Assembly (NCBI GenBank): GCA_035713725.1
Contig: DASTMZ010000227.1
Span: forward strand, 1 to 11,588
Length of the DNA: 11,588 nt
Reading direction: 5' to 3'
Source of the DNA: DASQPR01 sp035713725
GTDB taxonomy: Bacteria; Actinomycetota; Actinomycetes; Mycobacteriales; Micromonosporaceae
Below the pieces are notes generated by a model, which worked only from the letters and a program-made list of their open reading frames with translations, did no database searches and was not told the DNA's origin. The translations under genes were made by a program, and so were the position numbers. Shown here in pieces: positions 6,358-11,588 of the stretch. Each line of letters begins with the position of its first letter. Within the stretch, counting starts at the first letter, position 1.

Positions 6358-7425
6358 TCAGACCGCGTGAACGATGACCCCCACAAGCAGACCCAGAACC
6401 AACAGCGCCCCCGCCCGCCGCATATGCACGAACGCCACCGGCGCCCACCACAACGGCCACACCACGTCCTCCGGCGGCGCCTCGGTCGGCTTGGGCTGCG
6501 CGAACGCCTTTAATGTGCCCCACAGTGACAGCGGAATGGCGGCGAGTGTGAGCAGCGCCGGCCAGGGCATCGCACCGACAATGACGCTGACCACCACGCC
6601 GACGTAGTAGGCGATCAGCATGGCCTGCGTGACGGCCTTGGCGCGGCCCTCGCCGAGCAAGACCGGCAACGTGTGCGTGCCGATCGGCTTGTCGTACGGG
6701 ATCTTGTCGATGTGCTTGCCCATCAACACGGTCGTGGGCAGCAGGGCATAGGTCAGCGCGGCGAGGTTCAGTCGCCAGTCGACGGTGCCGAGCCCGGCGT
6801 AGTACACGCCGCCGATCATCAGCGGACCCCAGGTGATGAGCACGTCGAGCTCGCCGAGGCCGTATTTCTTCAGGCGGAGCGGCGGCGCGGTATACGCGTA
6901 GGACAACAGCAGCCCGGCGAGCGCGTAGAACACGATCGGCCAGCCGTGGCGTGCCGCCAGCACGATCAAAATCGCGAGATCGATGACGTTGGCAGCGAGG
7001 ATCGCGACGATCAGCTGTTTGCGGGTGACGAGGCCGGCGAGGATCGGATGCGGCGCATACAGCGCCCGGGGGTAGTCCGCGGTGTCGCTGCCGATCTCGG
7101 TGTCGGCGAGATCGTTCATCATGTTGTTCGCGAGGTGGGCGACGACGATGCCGACGATGGCGAGCGTGAGCCCGAGCCAGTCGATGCCGTGCAGCGCCGC
7201 GTAGCTGCCGGCCGGAGGATCGGCGACGGCCGCGAGCAGCAGCGCGATCAGCCCGGAGAACACGGTCAGCGGCAGGACTCCGGCGCGCGTGACCACCAGC
7301 CATCGTGTGACACCGTCCACCACGCCCTGCTCCGGCGGATTGGTGGTCCGGAACGCGTAGCGCCAAGCCGCGAGGCGTTCCGACAATGGGGGAGCAGCGT
7401 GCGTCGGCGTCGCTTCAGTCGTCAC
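6358..7425 (-). CDS. UbiA/MenA-like membrane prenyltransferase
   Basis: Polytopic membrane enzyme of the UbiA superfamily, which joins a polyprenyl diphosphate to an aromatic or other acceptor. The 355 residues begin with about 45 hydrophilic residues, then some eight or nine hydrophobic helices. The first Asp-rich motif is NDLADTEIGSD (104-114), matching the NDxxDxxxGSD form seen in MenA. The second is the DKIPYD segment (240-245) followed by GTHTLPVLLG, which resembles the MenA region after its second Asp motif. YTAPPLRLKKYGLGEL (178-193) fits the loop before it. It is longer than usual MenA (about 300 residues), so it may be a paralogue with another acceptor rather than the main menaquinone enzyme. 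Start GTG 7425 has no Shine-Dalgarno, but TAGCAT lies 6 bases upstream, suggesting a leaderless message. It heads the minus-strand gene set. Confidence 0.88.
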   Translation of the reverse strand: MTTEATPTHAAPPLSERLAAWRYAFRTTNPPEQGVVDGVTRWLVVTRAGVLPLTVFSGLIALLLAAVADPPAGSYAALHGIDWLGLTLAIVGIVVAHLANNMMNDLADTEIGSDTADYPRALYAPHPILAGLVTRKQLIVAILAANVIDLAILIVLAARHGWPIVFYALAGLLLSYAYTAPPLRLKKYGLGELDVLITWGPLMIGGVYYAGLGTVDWRLNLAALTYALLPTTVLMGKHIDKIPYDKPIGTHTLPVLLGEGRAKAVTQAMLIAYYVGVVVSVIVGAMPWPALLTLAAIPLSLWGTLKAFAQPKPTEAPPEDVVWPLWWAPVAFVHMRRAGALLVLGLLVGVIVHAV

Positions 7426-7431
7426 AGCCGA

Positions 7432-7437
7432 ATGCTA
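7432..7437 (-). promoter_or_regulatory. -10 box TAGCAT for a leaderless prenyltransferase message
   Basis: On the minus strand TAGCAT (TANNNT) ends six bases before GTG 7425, so transcription would begin at or beside the start codon. No Shine-Dalgarno is present. The -35 region at 17-18 bases (GACGGC or CGACGG) is poor, which is tolerated in actinobacteria. Confidence 0.5.
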
Positions 7438-7479
7438 CTCAGGCGTAACGGCCGGCCGTCGGCAACCATGATCCGCTAG

Positions 7480-7521
7480 GTCGGACGATTTCCGCCGTTC
7501 CAGTGACGGAAAACGTCCGGC
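7480..7521. other. Long hairpin / inverted repeat in divergent promoter region
   Basis: CGGACG (7482-7487) and TTTCCG (7489-7494) pair with CGGAAA (7507-7512) and CGTCCG (7514-7519), broken only by one A-A mismatch. G7480-C7521 and a T-G wobble extend the arms. The loop is 12 bases. It sits between the divergent prenyltransferase and radical SAM genes, so it may be an operator, a cruciform-prone element or a small repeat. Confidence 0.6.
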
Positions 7522-7556
7522 GCAGTGGATCATCCAGGCCAAGACGGCGGCCGGGG

Positions 7557-7581
7557 TAACCTGAGTGGTTGACCCAGGAGG
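7557..7581 (+). promoter_or_regulatory. -10 box TAACCT and Shine-Dalgarno AGGAGG of the radical SAM gene
   Basis: TAACCT (7557-7562) fits TANNNT and would give a start of transcription near 7569. AGGAGG (7576-7581) is a full Shine-Dalgarno 8 bases before ATG 7590. It fixes that start over the in-frame TTG at 7569, which lies upstream of it. No clear -35 box is visible. Confidence 0.5.
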
Positions 7582-7589
7582 ATCCGTCG

Positions 7590-9533
7590 ATGACCGTTGA
7601 GTCCGTCTATCCACGCCTCGAGCCGCTGCTGCCGCAGGTGAGCAAGCCGATCCAGTACGTCGGTGGCGAGCTTGGCGCGGTGGTCAAGGACTGGGACACG
7701 GCGACCGTACGGTGGGCGCTGATGTACCCGGACGCGTACGAGGTCGGGCTGCCGAACCAAGGCGTACAGATCCTCTACGAGGTCCTCAACGAGCAGCCCG
7801 ACGTGCTGGCCGAGCGAACGTACGCGGTCTGGCCGGATCTCGAGCGGCTGATGCGCGAGCACGGCGTCTCACAGTTCACCGTGGACGCGCATCGTCCGGT
7901 CGGTGCCTTCGATCTGTTCGGTGTGTCGTTCGCCACCGAACTTGGCTACACAAACCTGCTCACCGCACTCGACCTCGCGTTCATTCCGCTGGACGCGCGC
8001 GACCGCACCGACGAGCACCCGATTGTGGTGGCCGGTGGTCATGCCGCGTTCAACCCGGAGCCGATCGCCGACTTCATCGACGCGGCGGTGCTCGGCGACG
8101 GCGAAGAGGCGGTGCTGGAGATCACCGGGATCGTGCGCGATTGGAAGGCTGACGGACGCCCAGGCGGCCGCGACGAGTTGCTCATGCGGCTCGCCCGGAC
8201 GGAAAGCGTTTACGTGCCACGTTTCTACGACGTCGACTACCTGCCGGACGGACGGATCCAGCGCGTCCTACCGAACCGGCCGGGTGTGCCGTTCCGGGTC
8301 CGCAAGCGCACCACGATGGACCTCGACGCGTGGCCGTACCCGCGCAAGCCGCTCGTACCGCTTGCCGAGACCGTACACGAGCGCTACGCGGTGGAGATCT
8401 TCCGCGGCTGTACCCGTGGCTGCCGGTTCTGCCAGGCCGGCATGATCACGCGCCCGGTACGCGAACGCTCCATCACGACGGTCGGTCAGATGGTGCGCGA
8501 CGGCCTGGAGTTCTCCGGCTTCTCCGAGGTCGGCCTGCTGTCACTGTCGTCCGCCGACCACTCCGAGATCGGTGACATGTGCTCCGGACTGGCCGACCAA
8601 TACGACGGCACGAACGTCTCACTCTCGCTGCCGTCCACGCGGGTCGACGCGTTCAATGTCGACCTCGCGAAGGAGTTGTCGCGCAACGGGCGGCGCACCG
8701 GTTTGACGTTCGCGCCGGAGGGCGGCTCGGAACGCATCCGGCGCGTCATCAACAAGATGGTCAGCGAAGAAGACCTGATCCGTACGGTGGTGGCGGCGTA
8801 CACGAACGGTTGGCGCCAGGTGAAGCTCTACTTCATGTGCGGCCTGCCGACCGAGACCGACGAGGATGTTGTCCAGATCGCTCGGCTCGCGCACGAGGTC
8901 ATCAAGGCCGGCCGGTCGGCGACCGGATCACGTGACATCCGCTGCACGGTGTCGATCGGCGGCTTCGTACCCAAGCCGCACACGCCGTTCCAATGGGCGT
9001 CGATGGCCACGCCGGAGACCATCGACCGTCGGCTCAAGCTGCTGAAGGATGCGATCAACTCCGACCGCGGGCTCGGCCGGGCGATCGGCTACCGATATCA
9101 CGACGGTCAGCCGTCGCTGATCGAAGGGCTGCTGTCGCGTGGCGATCGCCGGGTCGGTGCGGTCATCCGTCGCGTGTGGACGGACGGCGGTCGGTTCGAC
9201 GGCTGGAGCGAGCATTTCTCGTACCAGCGCTGGATCGAAGCGGCGACCGCCGAGTTGCCACGCTTCGGCGTGGACCTGGACTGGTTTACCACGCGCGAGC
9301 GCAGCGAACCCGAGGTCCTGCCGTGGGACCACCTCGACTCCGGACTCGACAAGGAATGGCTCTGGAAGGACTGGCAGGACTCGGTCGCCGAGTTCGAGCA
9401 GGACGACTGCCGCTGGACGCCGTGCTTCGACTGCGGCGTGTGCCCGAGCATGGATACCGAGATCCAGATCGGTCCGACGGGCCGCAAGCTGCTTCCGCTG
9501 ACCCCGGTCAATGGCCTGCGCGTGCCCGCTTGA
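7590..9533 (+). CDS. Radical SAM protein, TIGR03960 type (B12-binding-like N-domain)
   Basis: Predicted cytoplasmic iron-sulfur enzyme that cleaves S-adenosylmethionine to make a radical; the substrate of this family is not established. The 647 residues begin with an alpha/beta domain resembling degenerate B12-binding domains (residues about 30-190, with MYPDAYEVGLPNQGVQ and VVAGGHAAFNPEP). The radical SAM cluster motif CTRGCRFC follows, with Cys274, Cys278 and Cys281. A barrel region contains LSLPSTRVDAF, TFAPEGGSERIRRVINK and KLYFMCGLPTETDED. The tail has a second Cys cluster, CFDCGVC (612-618), after DDCRWTP, which is characteristic of this family and could hold another cluster or metal. 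ATG 7590 follows AGGAGG by 8 bases. In many actinobacteria this gene is followed by a DUF2344 (TIGR03936) gene and RNase E/G; here a convergent lipoprotein gene comes next. Family call is firm; function is not. Confidence 0.92.
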   Translation: MTVESVYPRLEPLLPQVSKPIQYVGGELGAVVKDWDTATVRWALMYPDAYEVGLPNQGVQILYEVLNEQPDVLAERTYAVWPDLERLMREHGVSQFTVDAHRPVGAFDLFGVSFATELGYTNLLTALDLAFIPLDARDRTDEHPIVVAGGHAAFNPEPIADFIDAAVLGDGEEAVLEITGIVRDWKADGRPGGRDELLMRLARTESVYVPRFYDVDYLPDGRIQRVLPNRPGVPFRVRKRTTMDLDAWPYPRKPLVPLAETVHERYAVEIFRGCTRGCRFCQAGMITRPVRERSITTVGQMVRDGLEFSGFSEVGLLSLSSADHSEIGDMCSGLADQYDGTNVSLSLPSTRVDAFNVDLAKELSRNGRRTGLTFAPEGGSERIRRVINKMVSEEDLIRTVVAAYTNGWRQVKLYFMCGLPTETDEDVVQIARLAHEVIKAGRSATGSRDIRCTVSIGGFVPKPHTPFQWASMATPETIDRRLKLLKDAINSDRGLGRAIGYRYHDGQPSLIEGLLSRGDRRVGAVIRRVWTDGGRFDGWSEHFSYQRWIEAATAELPRFGVDLDWFTTRERSEPEVLPWDHLDSGLDKEWLWKDWQDSVAEFEQDDCRWTPCFDCGVCPSMDTEIQIGPTGRKLLPLTPVNGLRVPA

Positions 9534-9559
9534 CCCGGACCGCGGCGCGGCCGACTTTT

Positions 9560-9592
9560 GCGGATGACTCGGCACTGGGATCCGAGATCCGC
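9560..9592. terminator. Hairpin between convergent radical SAM and lipoprotein genes
   Basis: GCGGAT (9560-9565) pairs with ATCCGC (9587-9592) and CTCGG (9568-9572) with CCGAG (9582-9586), with a 2-base bulge and a 9-base loop. It fills most of the 61-bp space between the two stop codons, so it can serve both genes. No U-run is seen. Confidence 0.55.
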
Positions 9593-9594
9593 GG

Positions 9595-10323
9595 CTAGCG
9601 TGCCGGAACGGCGCCGATCAACGCCTTCTCGCACAGCGGAAGGACCGGTGCGAGCGCGGCGTGCGCGGAGGCGACGGTCGGTTGTTCGCCCGACACGCGT
9701 ACGGTCGCGAGCACGTTTCCTCGGCTGAACGCCGCCGTGCAGAAGTAGGACACGTTCGCTACTTGGCCCTGCTGAGATGCGGGCGGGACGGTGGTGTCCT
9801 TCTCACAGAACGCGTACTCGCTGTCGATACCGGCCAGCGGCTGGAACGCGTACGCGCCAACGAATTGCACGGTTGTCTTGCCGGCGCCGAGTTCGTTGCG
9901 GTCGTACGACTTGCACGAGGTGGCTCGGGCCTTGATCTGCTTGACAACTTGGGCCGCCGGACCGGGATAGGCGAACACGGCGTGGTCGACAAAGGGCACC
10001 TTGTTGCCGACCCATATCCAGTGATGCGCGTAGACGACGGTCGCGTCGGCGGCGATCTTCTTGTTGCAGTCGACAAAGACATCCGCGGGGCCGTGCGACT
10101 CCTGGACCGGCTGCGGTGCGCCGACCGTCAGCGGGGACAGGGTTGCGGCGTCCACCCAGGCGGTGACCTGCGCGGTGGATGATGTCGGAGAAGGGGACTC
10201 CGGAGCGGGCGAGAACGCGCTCACCGGCGGCGGCGTGGATGCGGTTCGGGGACGCGGCGGCGACGTGCACGCCGCGATCCCTAAGACGATCGCGACGAGG
10301 GCAGCGCAAGGTCCGAGTCGCAT
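9595..10323 (-). CDS. Secreted lipoprotein, possible extracytoplasmic sensor-like domain
   Basis: The 242 residues start with a short lipoprotein signal: MR, a hydrophobic stretch (residues 7-16) and lipobox GIAAC with Cys19 as the lipidated residue. A Pro/Ser/Thr-rich linker (about 20-50) follows, then a globular part of about 190 residues with five cysteines (in VDCNKK, TSCKSY, YAFCEK, YFCTAA and PLCEKA). Some may form disulfides outside the cell. The layout loosely recalls the PknH-type extracellular sensor domains of mycobacteria, but I see no decisive motif, so the function is not identified. ATG 10323 is chosen because AAGGA lies 8 bases upstream and the signal peptide begins there; the frame stays open further upstream only across the repeat region. 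The gene converges on the radical SAM gene, and its leader contains a hairpin (10353-10383). Confidence 0.85.
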   Translation of the reverse strand: MRLGPCAALVAIVLGIAACTSPPRPRTASTPPPVSAFSPAPESPSPTSSTAQVTAWVDAATLSPLTVGAPQPVQESHGPADVFVDCNKKIAADATVVYAHHWIWVGNKVPFVDHAVFAYPGPAAQVVKQIKARATSCKSYDRNELGAGKTTVQFVGAYAFQPLAGIDSEYAFCEKDTTVPPASQQGQVANVSYFCTAAFSRGNVLATVRVSGEQPTVASAHAALAPVLPLCEKALIGAVPAR

Positions 10324-10352
10324 CGCGCAGTTCCTTCGATCGCATTGACGTG

Positions 10353-10383
10353 CTGGCGCCGCTGCTACCGGTCGTAGCGCCAG
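10353..10383. other. Hairpin in the lipoprotein gene leader
   Basis: CTGGC (10353-10357) pairs with GCCAG (10379-10383), and GCTAC (10364-10368) with GTAGC (10374-10378). There is a 6-base bulge and the loop CGGTC. It lies 30 bases upstream of the lipoprotein ATG on the minus strand. A role in the leader or as an operator is possible but unproven. Confidence 0.35.
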
Positions 10384-10463
10384 GGTAAGTCGGTGCGCCA
10401 GCGGCGCGCTGTCCCGATCGCATCGAAGTGTGCGGATTGGCAGAACAGCGAGGGTTGCCTCGG

Positions 10464-10556
10464 TCGCGGTTGGACATGCATGTGGAGCCTGAAGTGGCGG
10501 TCGGACACGAATGTGGAGCCTGCGGTCGCGGTCGGACATGAGTGTGGGGCCCGCCG
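10464..10556. repeat. Three 31-bp tandem repeats in a non-coding region
   Basis: Units lie at 10464-10494, 10495-10525 and 10526-10556. Each has the pattern T(C/G)GCGGT(T/C)GGACA followed by a variable triplet, then TGTGG(A/G)GCC. They differ at a handful of positions, so they are older than the ileS repeats. The third unit runs directly into the hairpin at 10542-10571. They sit in the 300-bp space (10324-10623) between the lipoprotein start and the stop of the small membrane protein gene. All frames across them are open, but none has a coding signature. Confidence 0.85.
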
Positions 10557-10571
10557 AGGCGGGCCCCACAC
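10542..10571. terminator. Perfect 14-bp hairpin downstream of the small membrane protein gene
   Basis: GTGTGGGGCCCGCC (10542-10555) and GGCGGGCCCCACAC (10558-10571) are perfect inverted copies with only GA between, so the real loop is CGAG. It lies 53 bases past the stop of the minus-strand GlsB-like gene and is the likely terminator for it. The only T-run (TTT, 10572-10574) is on the plus-strand side. Its left arm is part of the third 31-bp repeat. Confidence 0.7.
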
Positions 10572-10623
10572 TTTGACGCGTTCGGGCCGTGGCAACCCGA
10601 TGCGTCACGGCGACCGAAGCCGC

Positions 10624-10908
10624 CTAGATGCGTCGGCGATAACCGCGGCGTGTGCCACCCGACACGAGCGCCACGCCGATCGCCGCCAACGCGACCTGAA
10701 TGATGAGCTGAATCCAATCGATCCCGGCGGTATGCCGCACGCCGAGCGCACCGGCGATCAGGGTGCCGACGAAGGCCGCGACGATGCCGACCAGGATTGT
10801 GGCGACCATTCCGATGTTCTGCCGGCCGGGCAGCACGAGCCGGCCAAGCAACCCAATGACGGCGCCAACGATGATGCCGATGATGATGCCCGCAACGGTC
10901 AGATGCAC
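10624..10908 (-). CDS. GlsB/YeaQ/YmgE-family small stress membrane protein
   Basis: A 94-residue, very hydrophobic protein of the transglycosylase-associated (GlsB/YeaQ/YmgE) family, usually linked to stress response; molecular function is unknown. Three membrane segments are visible: TVAGIIIGIIVGAVIGLLG, then after GRLVLPGRQNIG the stretch MVATILVGIVAAFVGTLI, and near the C-terminus IIQVALAAIGVALVS. A basic tail (RRGYRRRI) follows. The GRLVLPGRQNIG loop between helices 1 and 2 is typical of the family. GTG 10908 is preferred because GAAAGG lies 8 bases upstream. GTG 10917, three codons earlier, directly abuts that sequence and could not use it. A possible stress-sigma promoter lies at 10951-10976. 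Single gene; the hairpin 10542-10571 probably ends it. Confidence 0.88.
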   Translation of the reverse strand: MHLTVAGIIIGIIVGAVIGLLGRLVLPGRQNIGMVATILVGIVAAFVGTLIAGALGVRHTAGIDWIQLIIQVALAAIGVALVSGGTRRGYRRRI

Positions 10909-10950
10909 GGTCGTCACCTTTCACATGAAGTGGAGCTTCTCGACGAATTA

Positions 10951-10976
10951 ATGCCCCACTGCACGGATCGCCAAAC
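10951..10976 (-). promoter_or_regulatory. Possible SigB/SigF-type stress promoter
   Basis: On the minus strand GTTTGG (10971-10976) is followed after 14 bases by GGGCAT (10951-10956). This resembles the GTTT-N(15-17)-GGGTAT pattern of actinobacterial SigB/SigF promoters, with one mismatch in the -10 element. It would start transcription near 10944, about 36 bases before GTG 10908. An ordinary promoter is also possible here: TTGGCG, 16 bases, then ATTAAT. Confidence 0.4.
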
Positions 10977-10990
10977 TCTTACTAGCCAAA

Positions 10991-11013
10991 GCGCCTGGAC
11001 CTTCGGTCGGCGC
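10991..11013 (-). terminator. Intrinsic terminator of the phosphatase gene
   Basis: GCGCC (10991-10995) and GACC (10998-11001) pair with GGTC (11005-11008) and GGCGC (11009-11013): nine pairs, a 2-base bulge and the loop GAA as read on the minus strand. On that strand the stem is followed by TTTGG. It lies 44 bases past the phosphatase stop. Confidence 0.55.
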
Positions 11014-11057
11014 ACCTACCCTGGGCGTGGTGGCGAGAGAGTGGGCGTGGCGCACTG

Positions 11058-11588
11058 TTAGGCGAGGAAACGGGCGGTGGCGCGCTCGAGATCGGGTTCG
11101 CTGAGTCCGCCGGCGGTCAGGATGGCCCGCGGGTCCAACCAGGCGACGATGTCCGCGACTGCGTCGGTCGAGGATGTCCCAGCGTCGCGGTAGATCCGCT
11201 CCACTTGCGTGTTGTCGTCGGGATGGCCGAGGCCGCGCCGGATGCGCATGACGCGTTCGCTGTCACTGCGCGCGTAGTCGTCGGCGATGTCCGCGGCGCG
11301 CACGCCGGCCAGTGACAGCAAGAGCATGCAGACCATGCCGGTACGGTCGCGGCCACGTCCACAATGGACGAGTACGCCGCCCGGCGGCGCATCTGCGAAC
11401 GCTCGCACGGCGGCCGCCACCCGGTGCGGGAATCGCAACAGGTACGGCCGGTAGTAGAGCACCGTGCCCCAATGCCCGTTCTCGCGCAGTGGTGCCCAGA
11501 AGTCGTCGTCGTCCGTACCGTCGAGCGGAACGTGTACGTCGGTGAGGCCGGCCGGCCGCGGTGCCTCGTCGGGCCGACGTTCGTGCAC
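11058..11588 (-). CDS. Protein tyrosine phosphatase (PtpB-like), 5' end missing
   Basis: The visible 176 residues are the C-terminal part of a Y_phosphatase3-type tyrosine/serine phosphatase, a family that includes mycobacterial PtpB. The catalytic loop is HCGRGRDRTG (75-84 of the visible part), the HCX5R(S/T) signature, with Cys76 as nucleophile and Arg82 binding phosphate. The general acid may be one of the Asp in DGTDDDDF (23-30). A helical C-terminal part with DDYARSDSERVMR follows. The frame is open to the window edge. The last codon there happens to be GTG, but family members have a further N-terminal part of 60 or more residues including an NFRD(L/V)GG motif. That motif is absent here, so the true start is outside. 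PtpB itself is secreted and acts on host proteins; nothing here shows secretion, and a housekeeping role is just as likely. Confidence 0.9.
   Translation of the reverse strand: MHERRPDEAPRPAGLTDVHVPLDGTDDDDFWAPLRENGHWGTVLYYRPYLLRFPHRVAAAVRAFADAPPGGVLVHCGRGRDRTGMVCMLLLSLAGVRAADIADDYARSDSERVMRIRRGLGHPDDNTQVERIYRDAGTSSTDAVADIVAWLDPRAILTAGGLSEPDLERATARFLA

Noticed and set aside
5678..7366. A 562-residue open frame spanning the oxidase and prenyltransferase genes
   Set aside because: It crosses two convincing genes and their gap in another frame and is dominated by Arg, Ala and Gly. It is a composition artefact.
10464..10556. CRISPR array
   Set aside because: The three units are contiguous with no unique spacers and no cas genes are present.
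10324..10608. Longer lipoprotein with about 95 extra N-terminal residues
   Set aside because: The extra part would translate the 31-bp repeats and bury the signal peptide. ATG 10323 has a ribosome binding site and begins the lipobox signal.
11058..11588. Complete phosphatase gene starting with GTG at the window edge
   Set aside because: The family's N-terminal NFRD-type region is missing, so the GTG at the edge is most likely an internal valine.

Overview
The window reads as chromosomal housekeeping and cell-envelope DNA from a high-GC Gram-positive actinobacterium. The clues are strong G/C third-position bias, frequent GTG starts, a type 2 (eukaryote-like) isoleucyl-tRNA synthetase behind a translational T-box leader, a probable leaderless start with a TANNNT -10 box, and a GlsB/YeaQ-type stress membrane protein. 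The genus cannot be fixed from the sequence alone. There is no transposase, integrase, CRISPR array, tRNA or rRNA.

Layout. (1) Bases 1-495, minus: N-terminal part of a membrane protein that runs off the left edge. (2) 600-862: a complete T-box riboswitch with an AUC isoleucine specifier and a visible antisequestrator/sequestrator switch, controlling ileS (863-4108, plus). ileS carries three near-identical, in-frame 33-bp repeats built around a perfect palindrome. (3) A long inverted repeat (4128-4188) separates ileS from a convergent minus-strand gene set: UbiA/MenA-like prenyltransferase (6358-7425), then a covalent-flavin sarcosine-oxidase-like amine oxidase (5035-6213), then a PlsC-type acyltransferase (4222-4956). 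All three point the same way, but the 144-bp and 78-bp gaps mean co-transcription is possible, not proven. (4) A divergent promoter region with a long hairpin (7480-7521) leads to a TIGR03960-type radical SAM protein (7590-9533, plus). (5) Convergent to it is a lipoprotein gene (9595-10323, minus). (6) A 300-bp non-coding stretch (10324-10623) holds a 31-bp triple tandem repeat and a 14-bp perfect hairpin. (7) A small stress-type membrane protein (10624-10908, minus) follows, with a possible SigB/SigF-like promoter. (8) A protein tyrosine phosphatase (11058-11588, minus) runs off the right edge.

No single new multi-gene system is evident. The most notable items are the repeat inserted into ileS, the clearly readable translational T-box, the unusual neighbour set around the amine oxidase, the 31-bp repeat array fused to a terminator-like hairpin, and the radical SAM gene without its usual DUF2344 partner downstream.
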